The notes under the pieces are model-generated. The model ran no database searches and was not told the origin of the DNA. It saw only the letters and a program-made list of their open reading frames with translations. A stretch of DNA of 64,000 nt, taken from CAWBXL01 sp963837365 (GTDB lineage Bacteria > Acidobacteriota > Terriglobia > Terriglobales > Acidobacteriaceae). Location of the stretch: positions 1 to 64,000 of the forward strand of contig CAWIMW010000005.1 of assembly GCA_963837365.1 (NCBI GenBank). The letters run 5' to 3'. The position numbers and the translations under genes were made by a program. This document shows, in pieces, positions 35,805 to 44,908 of the stretch. Each line of letters starts with the position of its first letter. The first letter of the stretch is position 1.

Positions 35805-36499
35805 ATGAAGATGTTGTTTGTACCGTTCATGTTTCTAGCTGCGTGTTGTTTTAGCACCCCTATTGCTCATGCCGACTGTTGGATCTGCAGTGGTGGCGGT
35901 GGATACCCGTACTGCGCGTCTGTTGGCGGAGGTGCGGAGATGTGCGTTACGTCCCCTAGCCCGCCGTACTGCCAAGCGTATTTCAACGATTGCTGCCAAG
36001 GCTGCGGCTGCTCCTGGGGGTGCGGTGGCCCTTACTGCTGCGTCGACGGCAAAGACAAAGACGGCAGGAAGAAAGCATGCCCATTATTAAAGGAGAGCGC
36101 GTTGCAACTACCGGGAGATCTGCCAAGTCCGGACACAACCACGGGAGATCGAACAACGTTGCCGCAACAAAAGCGATATCAAGATCACTTTCAGGAATTT
36201 CTGGCCATGATGGAGAAGGGGGCATTTGATGGGAAGGTCGTTTACATAGGCTCAGATAATCCGATTATGAAAGGGATTATGCAGATGCCTGTTAACCATT
36301 GGAAGTCCTTTACTCAGAAGGTCGTCATGCAAGGATGGAAGCAGGACCCACGATTGGACCCTAAGCTCCAAAAACAGGGAACCCCCAGGTTCTAATCGAA
36401 ATCGAAACCAAGACTGGGCATAAGTTCACTCTTCACCCAACAAACAGTGAAGGCGTGAAGAAGGCTATCGACAATTCAAAAGACGCTCCGCAGATGTAA
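35805..36499 (+). CDS. Cys/Gly-rich secreted protein, frameshifted near C-terminus
   Basis: A signal peptide (LFVPFMFLAACCFSTPIAHA) is followed by about 60 residues with 16 Cys, many in pairs (FNDCCQGCGCSWGCGGPYCC), then a helical basic C-terminal domain. The frame stops at 36395, but the next frame continues smoothly, VLIEIETKTGHKFTLHPTNS to DAPQM at 36496. A run of five C's at 36382-36386, one short, explains this. Joined length is about 230 residues. No family is recognised. The Cys pattern suggests a disulfide-rich or metal-binding exported domain. Confidence 0.65.
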
Positions 36500-36578
36500 G
36501 GGTACTGTCTTTGTTCGCCTTTGAGGAGCGGGGATCGCTAGTGGAGTGTGCCGAATTACTCCCTGATAGATCGCGGGA

Positions 36579-36938
36579 CTAGTATTTTCTCCGCGAATCA
36601 GGAGTGTCATACTCCGTCACGACCGTTACTGTCGCCACGGCTTGCGCGGAAGGATCACGCTCACTAGTTGCAACGACGTGATAACGGCCCACATGAGGTG
36701 GAGCAGTGTAGATTCCATGCTCCGTTATCCGTCCTCCGTCGGGCTCCTGAACCACCCATTGTATTCCGACTCTCTGAGTACTTTTGACGACCGCCTTGAA
36801 AGTCTGCTTTTGGCCTACATGGAGAGTGGCCTCAACAGGGTTGATCGTTACTGCGGCAGCGTCCCGATGGACATCTTGTGAGCCGGCAAAGAGGGACAAC
36901 AGAAACGCAAAGGTTAAGACTATGTGAAAGTCAGACAT
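36579..36938 (-). CDS. secreted single bacterial Ig-like domain protein
   Basis: A 119-residue protein with a signal peptide (HIVLTFAFLLSLFAGSQ) and one Big_2-like domain: VTINPVEATLHVGQKQTFKA, GIQWVVQEPDGGRITEHGIY, then YHVVATSERDPSAQAVATVTV. Such domains usually occur in long cell-surface proteins, so a single-domain version is unusual. It could be a small surface protein or a remnant. It lies convergent to the Cys-rich gene. Confidence 0.7.
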   Translation of the reverse strand: MSDFHIVLTFAFLLSLFAGSQDVHRDAAAVTINPVEATLHVGQKQTFKAVVKSTQRVGIQWVVQEPDGGRITEHGIYTAPPHVGRYHVVATSERDPSAQAVATVTVVTEYDTPDSRRKY

Positions 36939-37077
36939 AGGAAACCTCCCCGCACTTTATCACTCCTCGTTTCGCCACGCCAGCAATTCCAGGGAACGGG
37001 CCGGGGGCACGGCCTCGGGTTGGGTGTAGCCGGATTTTTCCCGAACCGGATAACCTCGTCAGATATCAGTTCCCGAC

Positions 37078-38499
37078 TCAGTTGGCAGAGGCTTCTTGAA
37101 TTGCCTGGCGCAGTCGGTCCGCTGCCCACTCGATTTGCCCCGGCGTGATCACGGCTGGCGGAGCGATGAGCAGGTGGTCGCCAGAACTCCCGTCCACGCT
37201 GCCTTGCATGGGGTAAACGAGCAGACCGCGCTTTTGGCAGGCGGCCCCAACTTTCCCGGCGAAGTTCTGTTGTGGGTGGAAAGGCTGCTTGGTGGATTTG
37301 TCGGCCACGAATTCGATTCCCATTAACATGCCGATGCCGCGGACGTCGCCGACTGGTTTCAGCTCCAATAAAGATTTGAGAGATTCGTGGAGATTCGAGG
37401 CCGGGGTTCCTGGGCGGTCCGAGTTTGCTGTTTCTACCAATTTCTGGGAGCGGATGATTCCTAGTACCGCTCGGCCCGCGGCCAGGCAAATGGGATGCGC
37501 GTTGTAAGTGAATCCGTGGAGGAACGCGCCGGAGCCTTGGGCGAATGCGTCAACCACTTTCTTGCTAGCGATCACCGCGCCTAGCGGAGCATATCCGCTG
37601 GAGAGGCCTTTCGCAGTCACGAGGATGTCAGGGGCGATGGTCCAGTGATCCACCGCGAAGTTTTTTCCGGTGCGGCCCATGCCGGTCATGACTTCATCCG
37701 CAATGAGGAGAACACCTTGGCGGCGGCAGATATCCGCGATGCTTTGCAGATAAACAGGCGGTGGCGTCACTGCGCCTAAGGTCGCGCCACTTACCGGTTC
37801 GAAAATGAATCCGGCGGCATGGCCATCTGAGGCCGCGATGGCTTGATACAACTCTGCCGCGTACTCCTGGCCACAGTAAGCGCAACCGTCTTTGCAATCG
37901 TAGTTGCAGCGGTAGCAGTATGGGATGCCGACGTGAGCGAACTCGCGCACCATGGGGAGATAGATCTCCCGGCGGCGTTTGTTTCCCGAGACTGCCAGCG
38001 CGCCCAAGGTCGAACCGTGATAGCTCTGGGTGCGGCTCAGGATCTGGTGACGATCAGGCTGTCCAACTTCTACCTGATATTGACGCGCGAGCTTCAACGC
38101 AGTTTCGATGGCTTCGGAGCCGCCACTGGTGAAGTAGACTGCGCCGCCTTTGAAATTCTCTCCGGCGAACTCCAGTAGTTCTTGCGCGTACTGCTCGGCA
38201 ATCGGTGTGGTGAACTGGCTGGTGTGGACGAACTCCAGCTGTTTGGCTTGCTCCGCCATTGCAGCGGAGATTTCGGCGACGCCATGCCCAATAAGATTCA
38301 CTGCAGCTGAGCCGGAGAGGTCTAAATATTTTTTGTTATCGGCGTCCCAGATGTAGACGCCTTCGCCTCGCACCGCGGTCGGGAAAGATTTCTTGAAGGA
38401 GCGGCGGAAAACCGATGACCTGAGTGAATTGTCCGTTGCATGGCCCACATCCGGATTATCGGAGTGGTTGTGGTGCGTGTCAAAGGCACTGGTTGACAT
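37078..38499 (-). CDS. class III PLP-dependent aminotransferase
   Basis: A 473-residue aminotransferase. The PLP-binding Lys lies in LVTAKGLSSGYAPLGAV, preceded by the cofactor Asp in LLIADEVMTGMGRTG; FTSGGSEAIETALKLARQY is the phosphate-binding region. An insertion with six Cys (PYCYRCNYDCKDGCAYCGQ) near residue 195 is uncommon in this fold and may bind a metal. The substrate is unknown (omega-amino acid or diamine type). It is divergent from the amidohydrolase. Confidence 0.88.
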   Translation of the reverse strand: MSTSAFDTHHNHSDNPDVGHATDNSLRSSVFRRSFKKSFPTAVRGEGVYIWDADNKKYLDLSGSAAVNLIGHGVAEISAAMAEQAKQLEFVHTSQFTTPIAEQYAQELLEFAGENFKGGAVYFTSGGSEAIETALKLARQYQVEVGQPDRHQILSRTQSYHGSTLGALAVSGNKRRREIYLPMVREFAHVGIPYCYRCNYDCKDGCAYCGQEYAAELYQAIAASDGHAAGFIFEPVSGATLGAVTPPPVYLQSIADICRRQGVLLIADEVMTGMGRTGKNFAVDHWTIAPDILVTAKGLSSGYAPLGAVIASKKVVDAFAQGSGAFLHGFTYNAHPICLAAGRAVLGIIRSQKLVETANSDRPGTPASNLHESLKSLLELKPVGDVRGIGMLMGIEFVADKSTKQPFHPQQNFAGKVGAACQKRGLLVYPMQGSVDGSSGDHLLIAPPAVITPGQIEWAADRLRQAIQEASAN

Positions 38500-38549
38500 A
38501 AGGTGACCCTAGCGGCGAAACTGCGATGTCGTTTTTCGCGGAGGCTCCC

Positions 38550-39883
38550 TTGATCAGGAAAACATGTCTTGCGGTCATCTTTAGTAGTTTGTTTTTCGCT
38601 TGTCTCGCCGTCGCGCAAGCCCTGCTGCTGCGCCTAAGACCACCTATATTCTTGCCGGACGACTGTTTGATTCGACCAGCGACAACGTGCGGGAAACACA
38701 AGTGATCGTTGTCGAAGGAGAGCGGATCAAGAGTGTCGGGCCGGCGACTGCGATCAAGATTCCTGCGGGAAGCAATGTGATCGATCTTTCGAATGCGACC
38801 GTGCTGCCCGGGCTCATTGACTGCCATGCGCACCTGGCTTCGCGCGCGGACCGGTATGACCCGATTTACGAGTTCAAGGATTCGCCTTTCGCCAGCGCGT
38901 TCGCTGCGGTGGTGAACGCGCGCAAAACATTGGATGCCGGTTTTACCACGGTGCGGGATGTGGGTTCGGAGCCGTTTCTTGCCGTGGACCTGCGCAATTC
39001 GATTAATGAGGGATATATTCCCGGGCCGAGAGTCGTCGCCAGCGGGCCAGGGATCTCGATTACCGGCGGGCATGGAGACCTGAATAACTTCACGCCGCAG
39101 ACTCGCGTGATGATGTTTCCTGAGGAGCGCGATTTTCAGATTGCCGATGGGGCCGACCAGATTCGGCATGTGGTGCGGGCGCAGGAAAAATATGGGGTGG
39201 ATGTGATCAAGATTCTGGCGACCGGCGGTGTGCTTTCGCACGGCGACCAGCCCGGCGCTCCGCAGTACACGCTCGAAGAACTGAAAGTCGCGGCGGAAAC
39301 TGCGCACATGGGCGGACGCAAGATTGCCGCGCATGCGCATGGGGCGGAGGGAATCAAGAATGCGATTCTGGCGGGGATTGATTCCATCGAGCATGCCAGT
39401 CTGGTGGATGATGAGGGGATTCGGCTGGCGAAAGAGCATGGGACGTATTTTGTGATGGATATTTACAACGATGACTACATTCTGAATGAAGCGCCAAAGT
39501 TTGGGCTGGATGCGGAGAGAGTGGAAAAAGAAAAGGCCGTCGGCCGCTTGCAGCGGGAGAATTTTGAGAAGGCATTCAAGGCGGGTGTGAAGATGGCGTT
39601 TGGGACCGATGCCGGGGTCTATCCTCATGGCGACAATGCCAGGCAGTTCTACTACATGGTGAAGTATGGGATGACTCCGGCGCAGGCGATTCGGGCGGCT
39701 ACTTTCAGCGCAGCGGACTTGATTGGACGGTCCAAGGATGTTGGGACCATTGAGCCGGGGAAGTATGCGGACATTATTGCTGTGGAGAAGGACCCTTTGA
39801 CCGATGTGCGTTCGCTGGAGCACGTTGAGTTTGTGATGAAGGGCGGAGTGGTTTACAAGGACTTGCGTACAGCGGCCAAATGA
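38550..39883 (+). CDS. secreted amidohydrolase (imidazolonepropionase-like), frameshifted
   Basis: The frame from TTG 38600 encodes a metal-dependent amidohydrolase: LPGLIDCHAHLASRADRY (HxH), ILATGGVLSHGDQPGAPQYT, the His ligands in KIAAHAHGAEGIKNA and IDSIEHASLVDDEG, and the Asp in MAFGTDAGVYPHG. A signal peptide (IRKTCLAVIFSSLFFACLAV) lies in a different frame from TTG 38550, with GGAGG 5 nt before it. One missing C in CAAGCCCTG (38620-38622) joins them. The enzyme is probably a periplasmic prolidase/dipeptidase-like hydrolase. Confidence 0.85.
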
Positions 39884-39887
39884 AACC

Positions 39888-39940
39888 TCAAAACGCAAAG
39901 GGCGCAAAGAAAAACCCGCAAAGGACGCTGAGAAAACCGG
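39888..39940. repeat. CGCAAAGG-type dispersed repeat
   Basis: AAACGCAAAGGGCGCAAAGA then ACCCGCAAAGGACGCTGAGAAAA. It is of the same style as 777-803 and 18836-18880. Confidence 0.45.
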
Positions 39941-39993
39941 GAACCATTTACTGCATCAGTGGCCTGATGCCTTCCGTGTAGAATCGCCACAAC

Positions 39994-41607
39994 GTGGCAG
40001 AATCTCCTATCTCTAATCCGGCCGCGCCTCGCGGCTGGTTCAGCCGGGCTTTGCGCCAGTTCCGGCCTTTGCATGAGCATTCGGCGTTTTCGGCTACATT
40101 GCTGTTGATGTCCACCATCATGCTTTCCCGGGTGATGGGGTTTGTGCGCGAGATGTATATCGCGCGGACGTTTGGGGCGGGTTGGCAGACCGATGCCTAC
40201 GTTGCCGCCTTCACCATTCCCGATTGGCTCAACTACATTGCGGCGGGCGGGACTGCTTCGATCACCTTTGTTTCCATCTACACCCGCTTTCTGGCTGAGA
40301 AGCGCGAGGATGACGCCAAGAAAACTTTTTCCATCATTCTCAGCGTAATGAGCCTGGTGTTGCTCATCGGGATCTTGCTTGGCGAACTCTTTGCGCCGCA
40401 GTTGGTGCGCTTGATGTTCGGCAAGTTCACGCCACAGCAGTTTGAGCTTTGCGTTTTCCTTACGCGAGTGCTTTTGCCGGCACAGGCGTTCTTTTATGTT
40501 GGAGGGGTTGTTTCTGCCGTCTTGCTGGCGCGGCGGTTGTTCTTGCTTCCGGCCGTGGGGCCGTTGATCTACAACGGGGGAATCATTCTTGGCGGCATAT
40601 TCTTTGCGCGCCAATTTGGAATCTCGTCCCTGGCTTACGGTGCTATCGCGGGTAGTTTCCTTGGCATTTTCCTCATCAACGCAATCGGGGCGGCGCGCAT
40701 CGGCGCGGGATACCGGCCTTCGTTTGACATTCGCAATCCTGCATTTCGGCATTGGGTGAAGCTTTCGATCCCGCTGATGCTTGGGGTTTCGCTGGTCACG
40801 GTGGATGACTGGTTCCTCCGCTATTTTGCCGCCGGCAGTTCGGGCGATATCAGCCGCTTGAATTTTGCCAAACGGTTGTTTCAGGTTCCGATTGCGATCC
40901 TGGGGCAGGCGGCAGGGCAGGCGTCGTTTCCCTTTTTCGCAAAACTGTTCGAAGAGAAACGGCTGCGTGAGTTTTCCGGCATTGTGAATGGATCGGTCTA
41001 TCGCGTGGTGGCGGCCTCGTTGCTCTTTGCCAGCTTCATGATGAGCGCTTCGTTGCCGCTGATCAATCTTGCGTACAAGCATGGGCACTTTCGTGCGTCC
41101 GATGCCCAAGAGACCTCGGTCTATTTCTTCTGGTTTTCTCTGTCGCTTGCTTTCTGGTCGGCGCAGGCGCTTTATACGCGTGCCTACTACGCTTCAGGAA
41201 ATACTTTGACGCCGATGATTGCCAGTTCGGTTGTCACCATTGCGTCCTTGCCGATTTACAAGGTGCTGTTTCATCTCCATGGCGCAACTGGTTTGGCCAT
41301 GGCGTCCGACATCGGAATTGCGGCGAATTGTCTGACCATGGCGGTCTTGGTCCACTGGCGGAAGCTGGCTTTGGCGAGTGAACTGAATTGGAGCGAGCTG
41401 GGCAAAGCTGGGATCACTGCGGTGGTGGCGGGTATCTTAAGTCATCAGGTCGCCACGGGGCTGATGACCGGCGGCGGTATGCTGGCCAATATCAAGGCGC
41501 TCTTGCTGGCGGGAATTACCTGGACGGCTGCGGCGGCAGCCGGGTTGTGGCTTACCCGGTCCGGATTGCTGGCGGAGTTGTGGGGCCGGCGAACATCTCG
41601 TGGCTAG
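39994..41607 (+). CDS. murJ: lipid II flippase MurJ
   Basis: A 537-residue MOP-superfamily protein with about 14 membrane helices that moves lipid II across the inner membrane. Characteristic blocks are STIMLSRVMGFVREMYIART, GAGWQTDAYVAAFTIPDWLN and ARRLFLLPAVGPLIYNGGII, with FPFFAKLFEEKR later. GTG at 39994 is the likely start. The frame is intact. No cell-wall neighbours are present; it converges on sodC. Confidence 0.9.
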   Translation: MAESPISNPAAPRGWFSRALRQFRPLHEHSAFSATLLLMSTIMLSRVMGFVREMYIARTFGAGWQTDAYVAAFTIPDWLNYIAAGGTASITFVSIYTRFLAEKREDDAKKTFSIILSVMSLVLLIGILLGELFAPQLVRLMFGKFTPQQFELCVFLTRVLLPAQAFFYVGGVVSAVLLARRLFLLPAVGPLIYNGGIILGGIFFARQFGISSLAYGAIAGSFLGIFLINAIGAARIGAGYRPSFDIRNPAFRHWVKLSIPLMLGVSLVTVDDWFLRYFAAGSSGDISRLNFAKRLFQVPIAILGQAAGQASFPFFAKLFEEKRLREFSGIVNGSVYRVVAASLLFASFMMSASLPLINLAYKHGHFRASDAQETSVYFFWFSLSLAFWSAQALYTRAYYASGNTLTPMIASSVVTIASLPIYKVLFHLHGATGLAMASDIGIAANCLTMAVLVHWRKLALASELNWSELGKAGITAVVAGILSHQVATGLMTGGGMLANIKALLLAGITWTAAAAAGLWLTRSGLLAELWGRRTSRG

Positions 41608-41610
41608 AGC

Positions 41611-41635
41611 GGCACGGGTGCCCGACGCCCGTGCC
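41611..41635. terminator. bidirectional stem-loop between murJ and sodC
   Basis: Arms GGCACGGG (41611-41618) and CCCGTGCC (41628-41635) lie 4 bp past murJ and 16 bp past the sodC stop. It probably serves both convergent genes. Confidence 0.6.
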
Positions 41636-41650
41636 CCCATTCTTTATTAA

Positions 41651-42160
41651 CTATTTTGTAATTGTTCCGCAGGCTATTCTGTCGCCCGCGTTTCCGGCCG
41701 GGTCGCTCTTCATGTCATCGGCTTTGGCGTGGATCACCAACGCCGTTCCACCGTTGCTGAATAACGAGTGGCTGTCGTCTTTCAAATCCACGTCCATATT
41801 CATCATGGTTTCGGTGCACTTGCCGTCCTGTCCGACTGTAATGTTCTTCATGTCTCCGGCATGGTGGCCCTCGGGGTTTTCCAGGCCGTGGTGCTTGGCG
41901 TCGGGATTGAAGTGTCCGCCGGCGGATTTGAAGTCGGGAGCATCGCATTTTGCGTTTTGGTGGATATGGATGGCGTGCTCGCCCGGGGGCAGGTCGTGCA
42001 GATCGAGCATGATCTGAACCCCCATGTGGCCGGGCTCGATCTCGGCTGTGCCTACGCTTTTGCCCTGAGCATCTTTCAGTTCAACTTTGGTTTGGGCCGA
42101 GGATTGTTGCGCGAATACCAGCGCGGAGAAAACTGCTGCGATCAGAATCTTCGATTTCAT
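41651..42160 (-). CDS. sodC: periplasmic Cu/Zn superoxide dismutase
   Basis: A 169-residue enzyme. The ATG at 42160 is chosen for its AAGGAG site and signal peptide (SKILIAAVFSALVFAQQSSA). The metal ligands lie in EHAIHIHQNAKCD, GGHFNPDAKHHG and NPEGHHAGDM, the Zn-site Asp in the last. Signature 2, GNAGDRIACGTI, is intact at the C-terminus with the catalytic Arg. The two Cys that form the fold's disulfide are present. It detoxifies external superoxide. Confidence 0.93.
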   Translation of the reverse strand: MKSKILIAAVFSALVFAQQSSAQTKVELKDAQGKSVGTAEIEPGHMGVQIMLDLHDLPPGEHAIHIHQNAKCDAPDFKSAGGHFNPDAKHHGLENPEGHHAGDMKNITVGQDGKCTETMMNMDVDLKDDSHSLFSNGGTALVIHAKADDMKSDPAGNAGDRIACGTITK

Positions 42161-42177
42161 ACCCTCTCCTTTCATGA

Positions 42178-43887
42178 CTAGTGATTCAACATGGTAACGA
42201 AGACGGCGTTGTTGCCGGTGCGTAAGTCTTTTCCATAAACCAGTGCTATGCCGAATCCGAAGGCTTTCAGTTTGACCTGCCCGCCGGTGTCCCAAAGCCA
42301 GCGATGCGAACCCAGGCCGGAAAGCGGGTCGGAAATTTTCCCTGTGTCCAGAAACGGCCCCAGCTTAACAGTTACAAAGCTGTCGTGGAAGATGTTCTTG
42401 TCCATCTCCCAATTGGAGAGGAAGTAGTTTCTCCCCAACGGGCCGCTGCCTTTTCTGCCGCCGTGAGTTGTGATGTGCCCGCGCATCTCGAGGTTGTTAT
42501 CGCCCAGGCCGCCCAGGATAAAAAGTTCGTCAAAAGGGACAGTGCCCCAGGTCTTTCCCGCACGGAATCGCTGCTGGAGTTCGTAGTCGTCACCCTGTGC
42601 CTGGGGAAGCCAGTGCAAGAGGAGTGAGGCTTGGAGCTTTTCGAAGGCATGGGCAGGGGTGGACCAGGTCCGTCCAATGTCCGAGGAGATGCTGCTGGTG
42701 ATGGTGAATCTGCGTTCGGGAAATCGAAGCAGGTCTGCATTGACCTGAGTGGTTTGTTTGAGTTGGTAGGCCTTGGGCAGCAACTCCGGTGTTAGTGCGC
42801 TGCCCAGGAATATGTCGCGAAAATCGCGGTGGGAAAGTTCAGCGCCGGCTGACCAGCTCCAGCGGCTGCTTTGGATGGTCGTGATCTGGGCCTTAATGGC
42901 TTCGCGGCGCATGTTGAAACTGCCCAACAGCGGGACCTGTCCGGCGAAGGATGGGCGGATGTCCCAGTTTTCGCCGCGAAGGTCTGCGGCGAATGAAATG
43001 CGGCGTTTGGGATCCAGTCGAAGCGGGCCGGAGAGTTCGGCGAAGACCCGGCGCTTTTCGGCATCCCAGCGGTACATGGAAATCATGTTGATGGCTTTGC
43101 CATGAAAGTTGTAGAACTCAGGGTTGACGGTTTGCGCGGGCAGGCCGCGAAAAGTGCGGATCAGAGCTTCCCACTTGTTGTTGCCGAAGCCGTTGCTCTC
43201 CTGATTGCGGAAGATCAGGTCGAACTGTCCATCGTCGCGAGCTTGCAGTTCGAAGTTGAAGCTGGAGAAGATATCCAGGGCTTCGGCGCGGGCTTCGCTG
43301 CTCAGAAGGTCCTCGCGGCGGAGAACGCTGGCGGGCGCAAAAGTGAACGCATGGTCCAGCAGGGCTGCATCCACGCGAGGTTTAGGATTCGTCTTTACGT
43401 CAGCCAGCTTTGGCTTGTTGACCTTGTTCCAGTGTTTGACTGCGGCTTCCAGATTGCCTTCAAGGAAATAGACAGTTGCCAGAAATTCGTTGGCATAGGA
43501 ATCATCGGGCTTCAAGTGCAGGGCATGCCGTAGATGGTTGGCAGCTTCTGAGTAGCGCTTTTGCTTGAAATCCACGCCCGCCAGTTCGATGGGGAACCGC
43601 GCATCGCGGGGGAGCGCTTTTTCACCCGCCGCGAGAACTTCGTGCGCCTGCGGCCATCGTTCCAAATGTGCCAGCGCGGTTCCGTAAAAATAGTTGAGTT
43701 CAGGCGAGTGGACGGAAGTCGAGTCAACCAGCGCGACTACCTCCTGCCATTGCTCTTTCTCGGTAAGCTCTTTTGCTTTTTGAAGCGGATCGGAACCGCT
43801 GACTTGAGCTGCAAGGCTTGCCGAGCAAATGAGGACAACAACAAAGGTCAGTTTCCGCCGGATTCGGGCAGTGCCAGCAGGGTCCAT
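42178..43887 (-). CDS. TPR plus outer-membrane beta-barrel protein
   Basis: About 569 residues. A signal peptide (RRKLTFVVVLICSASLAAQV) is followed by four or five TPR-like helices (about 30-150), then a long beta-rich region ending in the D15-like stretch GPFLDTGKISDPLSGLGSHR ... LKAFGFGIALVYGKDLRTGN. The start at 43887 overlaps the upstream C39 peptidase gene by 40 bp; a start at 43905 is also in frame. In PA2778-type proteins a C39 domain and TPRs form one chain. Here they are separate genes and the TPRs are fused to a barrel. Confidence 0.65.
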   Translation of the reverse strand: MDPAGTARIRRKLTFVVVLICSASLAAQVSGSDPLQKAKELTEKEQWQEVVALVDSTSVHSPELNYFYGTALAHLERWPQAHEVLAAGEKALPRDARFPIELAGVDFKQKRYSEAANHLRHALHLKPDDSYANEFLATVYFLEGNLEAAVKHWNKVNKPKLADVKTNPKPRVDAALLDHAFTFAPASVLRREDLLSSEARAEALDIFSSFNFELQARDDGQFDLIFRNQESNGFGNNKWEALIRTFRGLPAQTVNPEFYNFHGKAINMISMYRWDAEKRRVFAELSGPLRLDPKRRISFAADLRGENWDIRPSFAGQVPLLGSFNMRREAIKAQITTIQSSRWSWSAGAELSHRDFRDIFLGSALTPELLPKAYQLKQTTQVNADLLRFPERRFTITSSISSDIGRTWSTPAHAFEKLQASLLLHWLPQAQGDDYELQQRFRAGKTWGTVPFDELFILGGLGDNNLEMRGHITTHGGRKGSGPLGRNYFLSNWEMDKNIFHDSFVTVKLGPFLDTGKISDPLSGLGSHRWLWDTGGQVKLKAFGFGIALVYGKDLRTGNNAVFVTMLNH

Positions 43888-44399
43888 TTTCCGGCGGCGT
43901 TCCATTGTTGTTCGAAACTGGATTGGTCGAGCTTCAACAGTTTTCTTTGCGCGGGGTCGTTGACCATCACCAGATGGTTGTCCCAGTCGAGACCCGTTAC
44001 CACCACATAGTGTAGCGGAACGTTTCCCGCTGAGGGTTTCAGCGCGACCATCAGCGGCCGGCCTTTTTCCAGGTGTTGCTTCAGGTCCGCAAGCCCGCCT
44101 TTGAAGGTGAAGATACGGAAACCATGTTGCTGGAAGTAAGCTTCCACATCCGAGGCGTAGATGCCGTGTCCCTTTTTCGAATATAGCGTCGATTGGATCT
44201 GGGATGGGTCTACGCTCTGCGGGTCGCGATTCTGCTTTTGCGCCCAGTATTGCATCACCATGGCGATGCTGGCGGCGCCGCATCCTTCTTTGACTTGTTT
44301 GACGAAGGGTACGTCGAGCCAGATGCCGGGCGCGTCGGCTGCACAGAATATTCCACACAGACATGACGCGGCCAGCAATCCAGCTATGCGACGAAACAT
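43848..44399 (-). CDS. C39-like cysteine peptidase (PA2778-like)
   Basis: A 183-residue exported protein with a signal peptide (RIAGLLAASCLCGIFCAAD). The catalytic Cys40 lies in VKEGCGAASIAMVMQYW, His130 in PLHYVVVTGLDWDNH, and Asn/Asp 147-148 in VMVNDPA, forming the C39 triad pattern. No ABC transporter is attached. It overlaps the TPR-barrel gene and follows a PA2779-type gene by 9 bp, recalling the PA2779-PA2778 pair of Pseudomonas. The substrate is unknown. Confidence 0.8.
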   Translation of the reverse strand: MFRRIAGLLAASCLCGIFCAADAPGIWLDVPFVKQVKEGCGAASIAMVMQYWAQKQNRDPQSVDPSQIQSTLYSKKGHGIYASDVEAYFQQHGFRIFTFKGGLADLKQHLEKGRPLMVALKPSAGNVPLHYVVVTGLDWDNHLVMVNDPAQRKLLKLDQSSFEQQWNAAGKWTLLALPESGGN

Positions 44400-44408
44400 C
44401 GGGTAAGC

Positions 44409-44822
44409 CTAACGGACGGCGACGATGATCAGCACCAATACAACAATCCCCAGCATGATTACGATCAGGTCGCGGTCGCTCAAATCGCCGGCAGCGAAAT
44501 CGGCCTGGGCTTTATTGGCGCGGGCGGCCAGTTGGGCCAGTTCTGCATTGCTCAGGCTGGCTACTGCGTTTTTCACCTGCTGCGGATCCATGTGCGCGTC
44601 CTTGATGGCTTTGACGGCTCTTTCGGAAGAGACGAATGCCTGGACGGTTTGCAGGTTTTGTTCGCGCGCCTGAGTTGCCGAAACGGCGGCTTTTTGCAGG
44701 TCAGCGGGGCTGACAACATGGGCCGCTGCGGCCTGCGCCAGCAAATTTTGCGGTACGGCAAATATTGCCGCCAGCACACAAGCGGTAGCGATGCGCACGC
44801 CTTGCTTGAAATCAAAGTGCAT
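44409..44822 (-). CDS. PA2779-family (DUF6627) small membrane protein
   Basis: A 137-residue protein with a signal peptide (ATACVLAAIFAVPQNLLAQA), a helical middle (VSPADLQKAAVSATQAREQN; LSNAELAQLAARANKAQADF) and a C-terminal membrane helix (IVIMLGIVVLVLIIVAV). This is the PA2779 layout, and the next gene is a C39 peptidase, as in Pseudomonas. It is the first gene of the three-gene operon. Whether the helical part is a substrate of the peptidase is speculation. Confidence 0.75.
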   Translation of the reverse strand: MHFDFKQGVRIATACVLAAIFAVPQNLLAQAAAAHVVSPADLQKAAVSATQAREQNLQTVQAFVSSERAVKAIKDAHMDPQQVKNAVASLSNAELAQLAARANKAQADFAAGDLSDRDLIVIMLGIVVLVLIIVAVR

Positions 44823-44908
44823 TGCTTACAACCTCCCCATAGATTTTTCGGCCAAAGGTTATTACAAACACTATACCGGAGCTTGGATGCAGGGGTAAGT
44901 TGGGAAGT

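Noticed and set aside
38480..39907. 475-codon open frame on the minus strand
   Set aside because: Shadow of the amidohydrolase; the sense strand has clear metal-binding motifs.
39853..41109. 418-codon open frame on the minus strand
   Set aside because: Shadow of murJ; a Lys/Arg/Gln/His-rich translation without family features.
43888..44364. N-terminal extension of the TPR-barrel frame to 44364
   Set aside because: It overlaps the C39 peptidase gene in another frame; the signal peptide begins near 43887.
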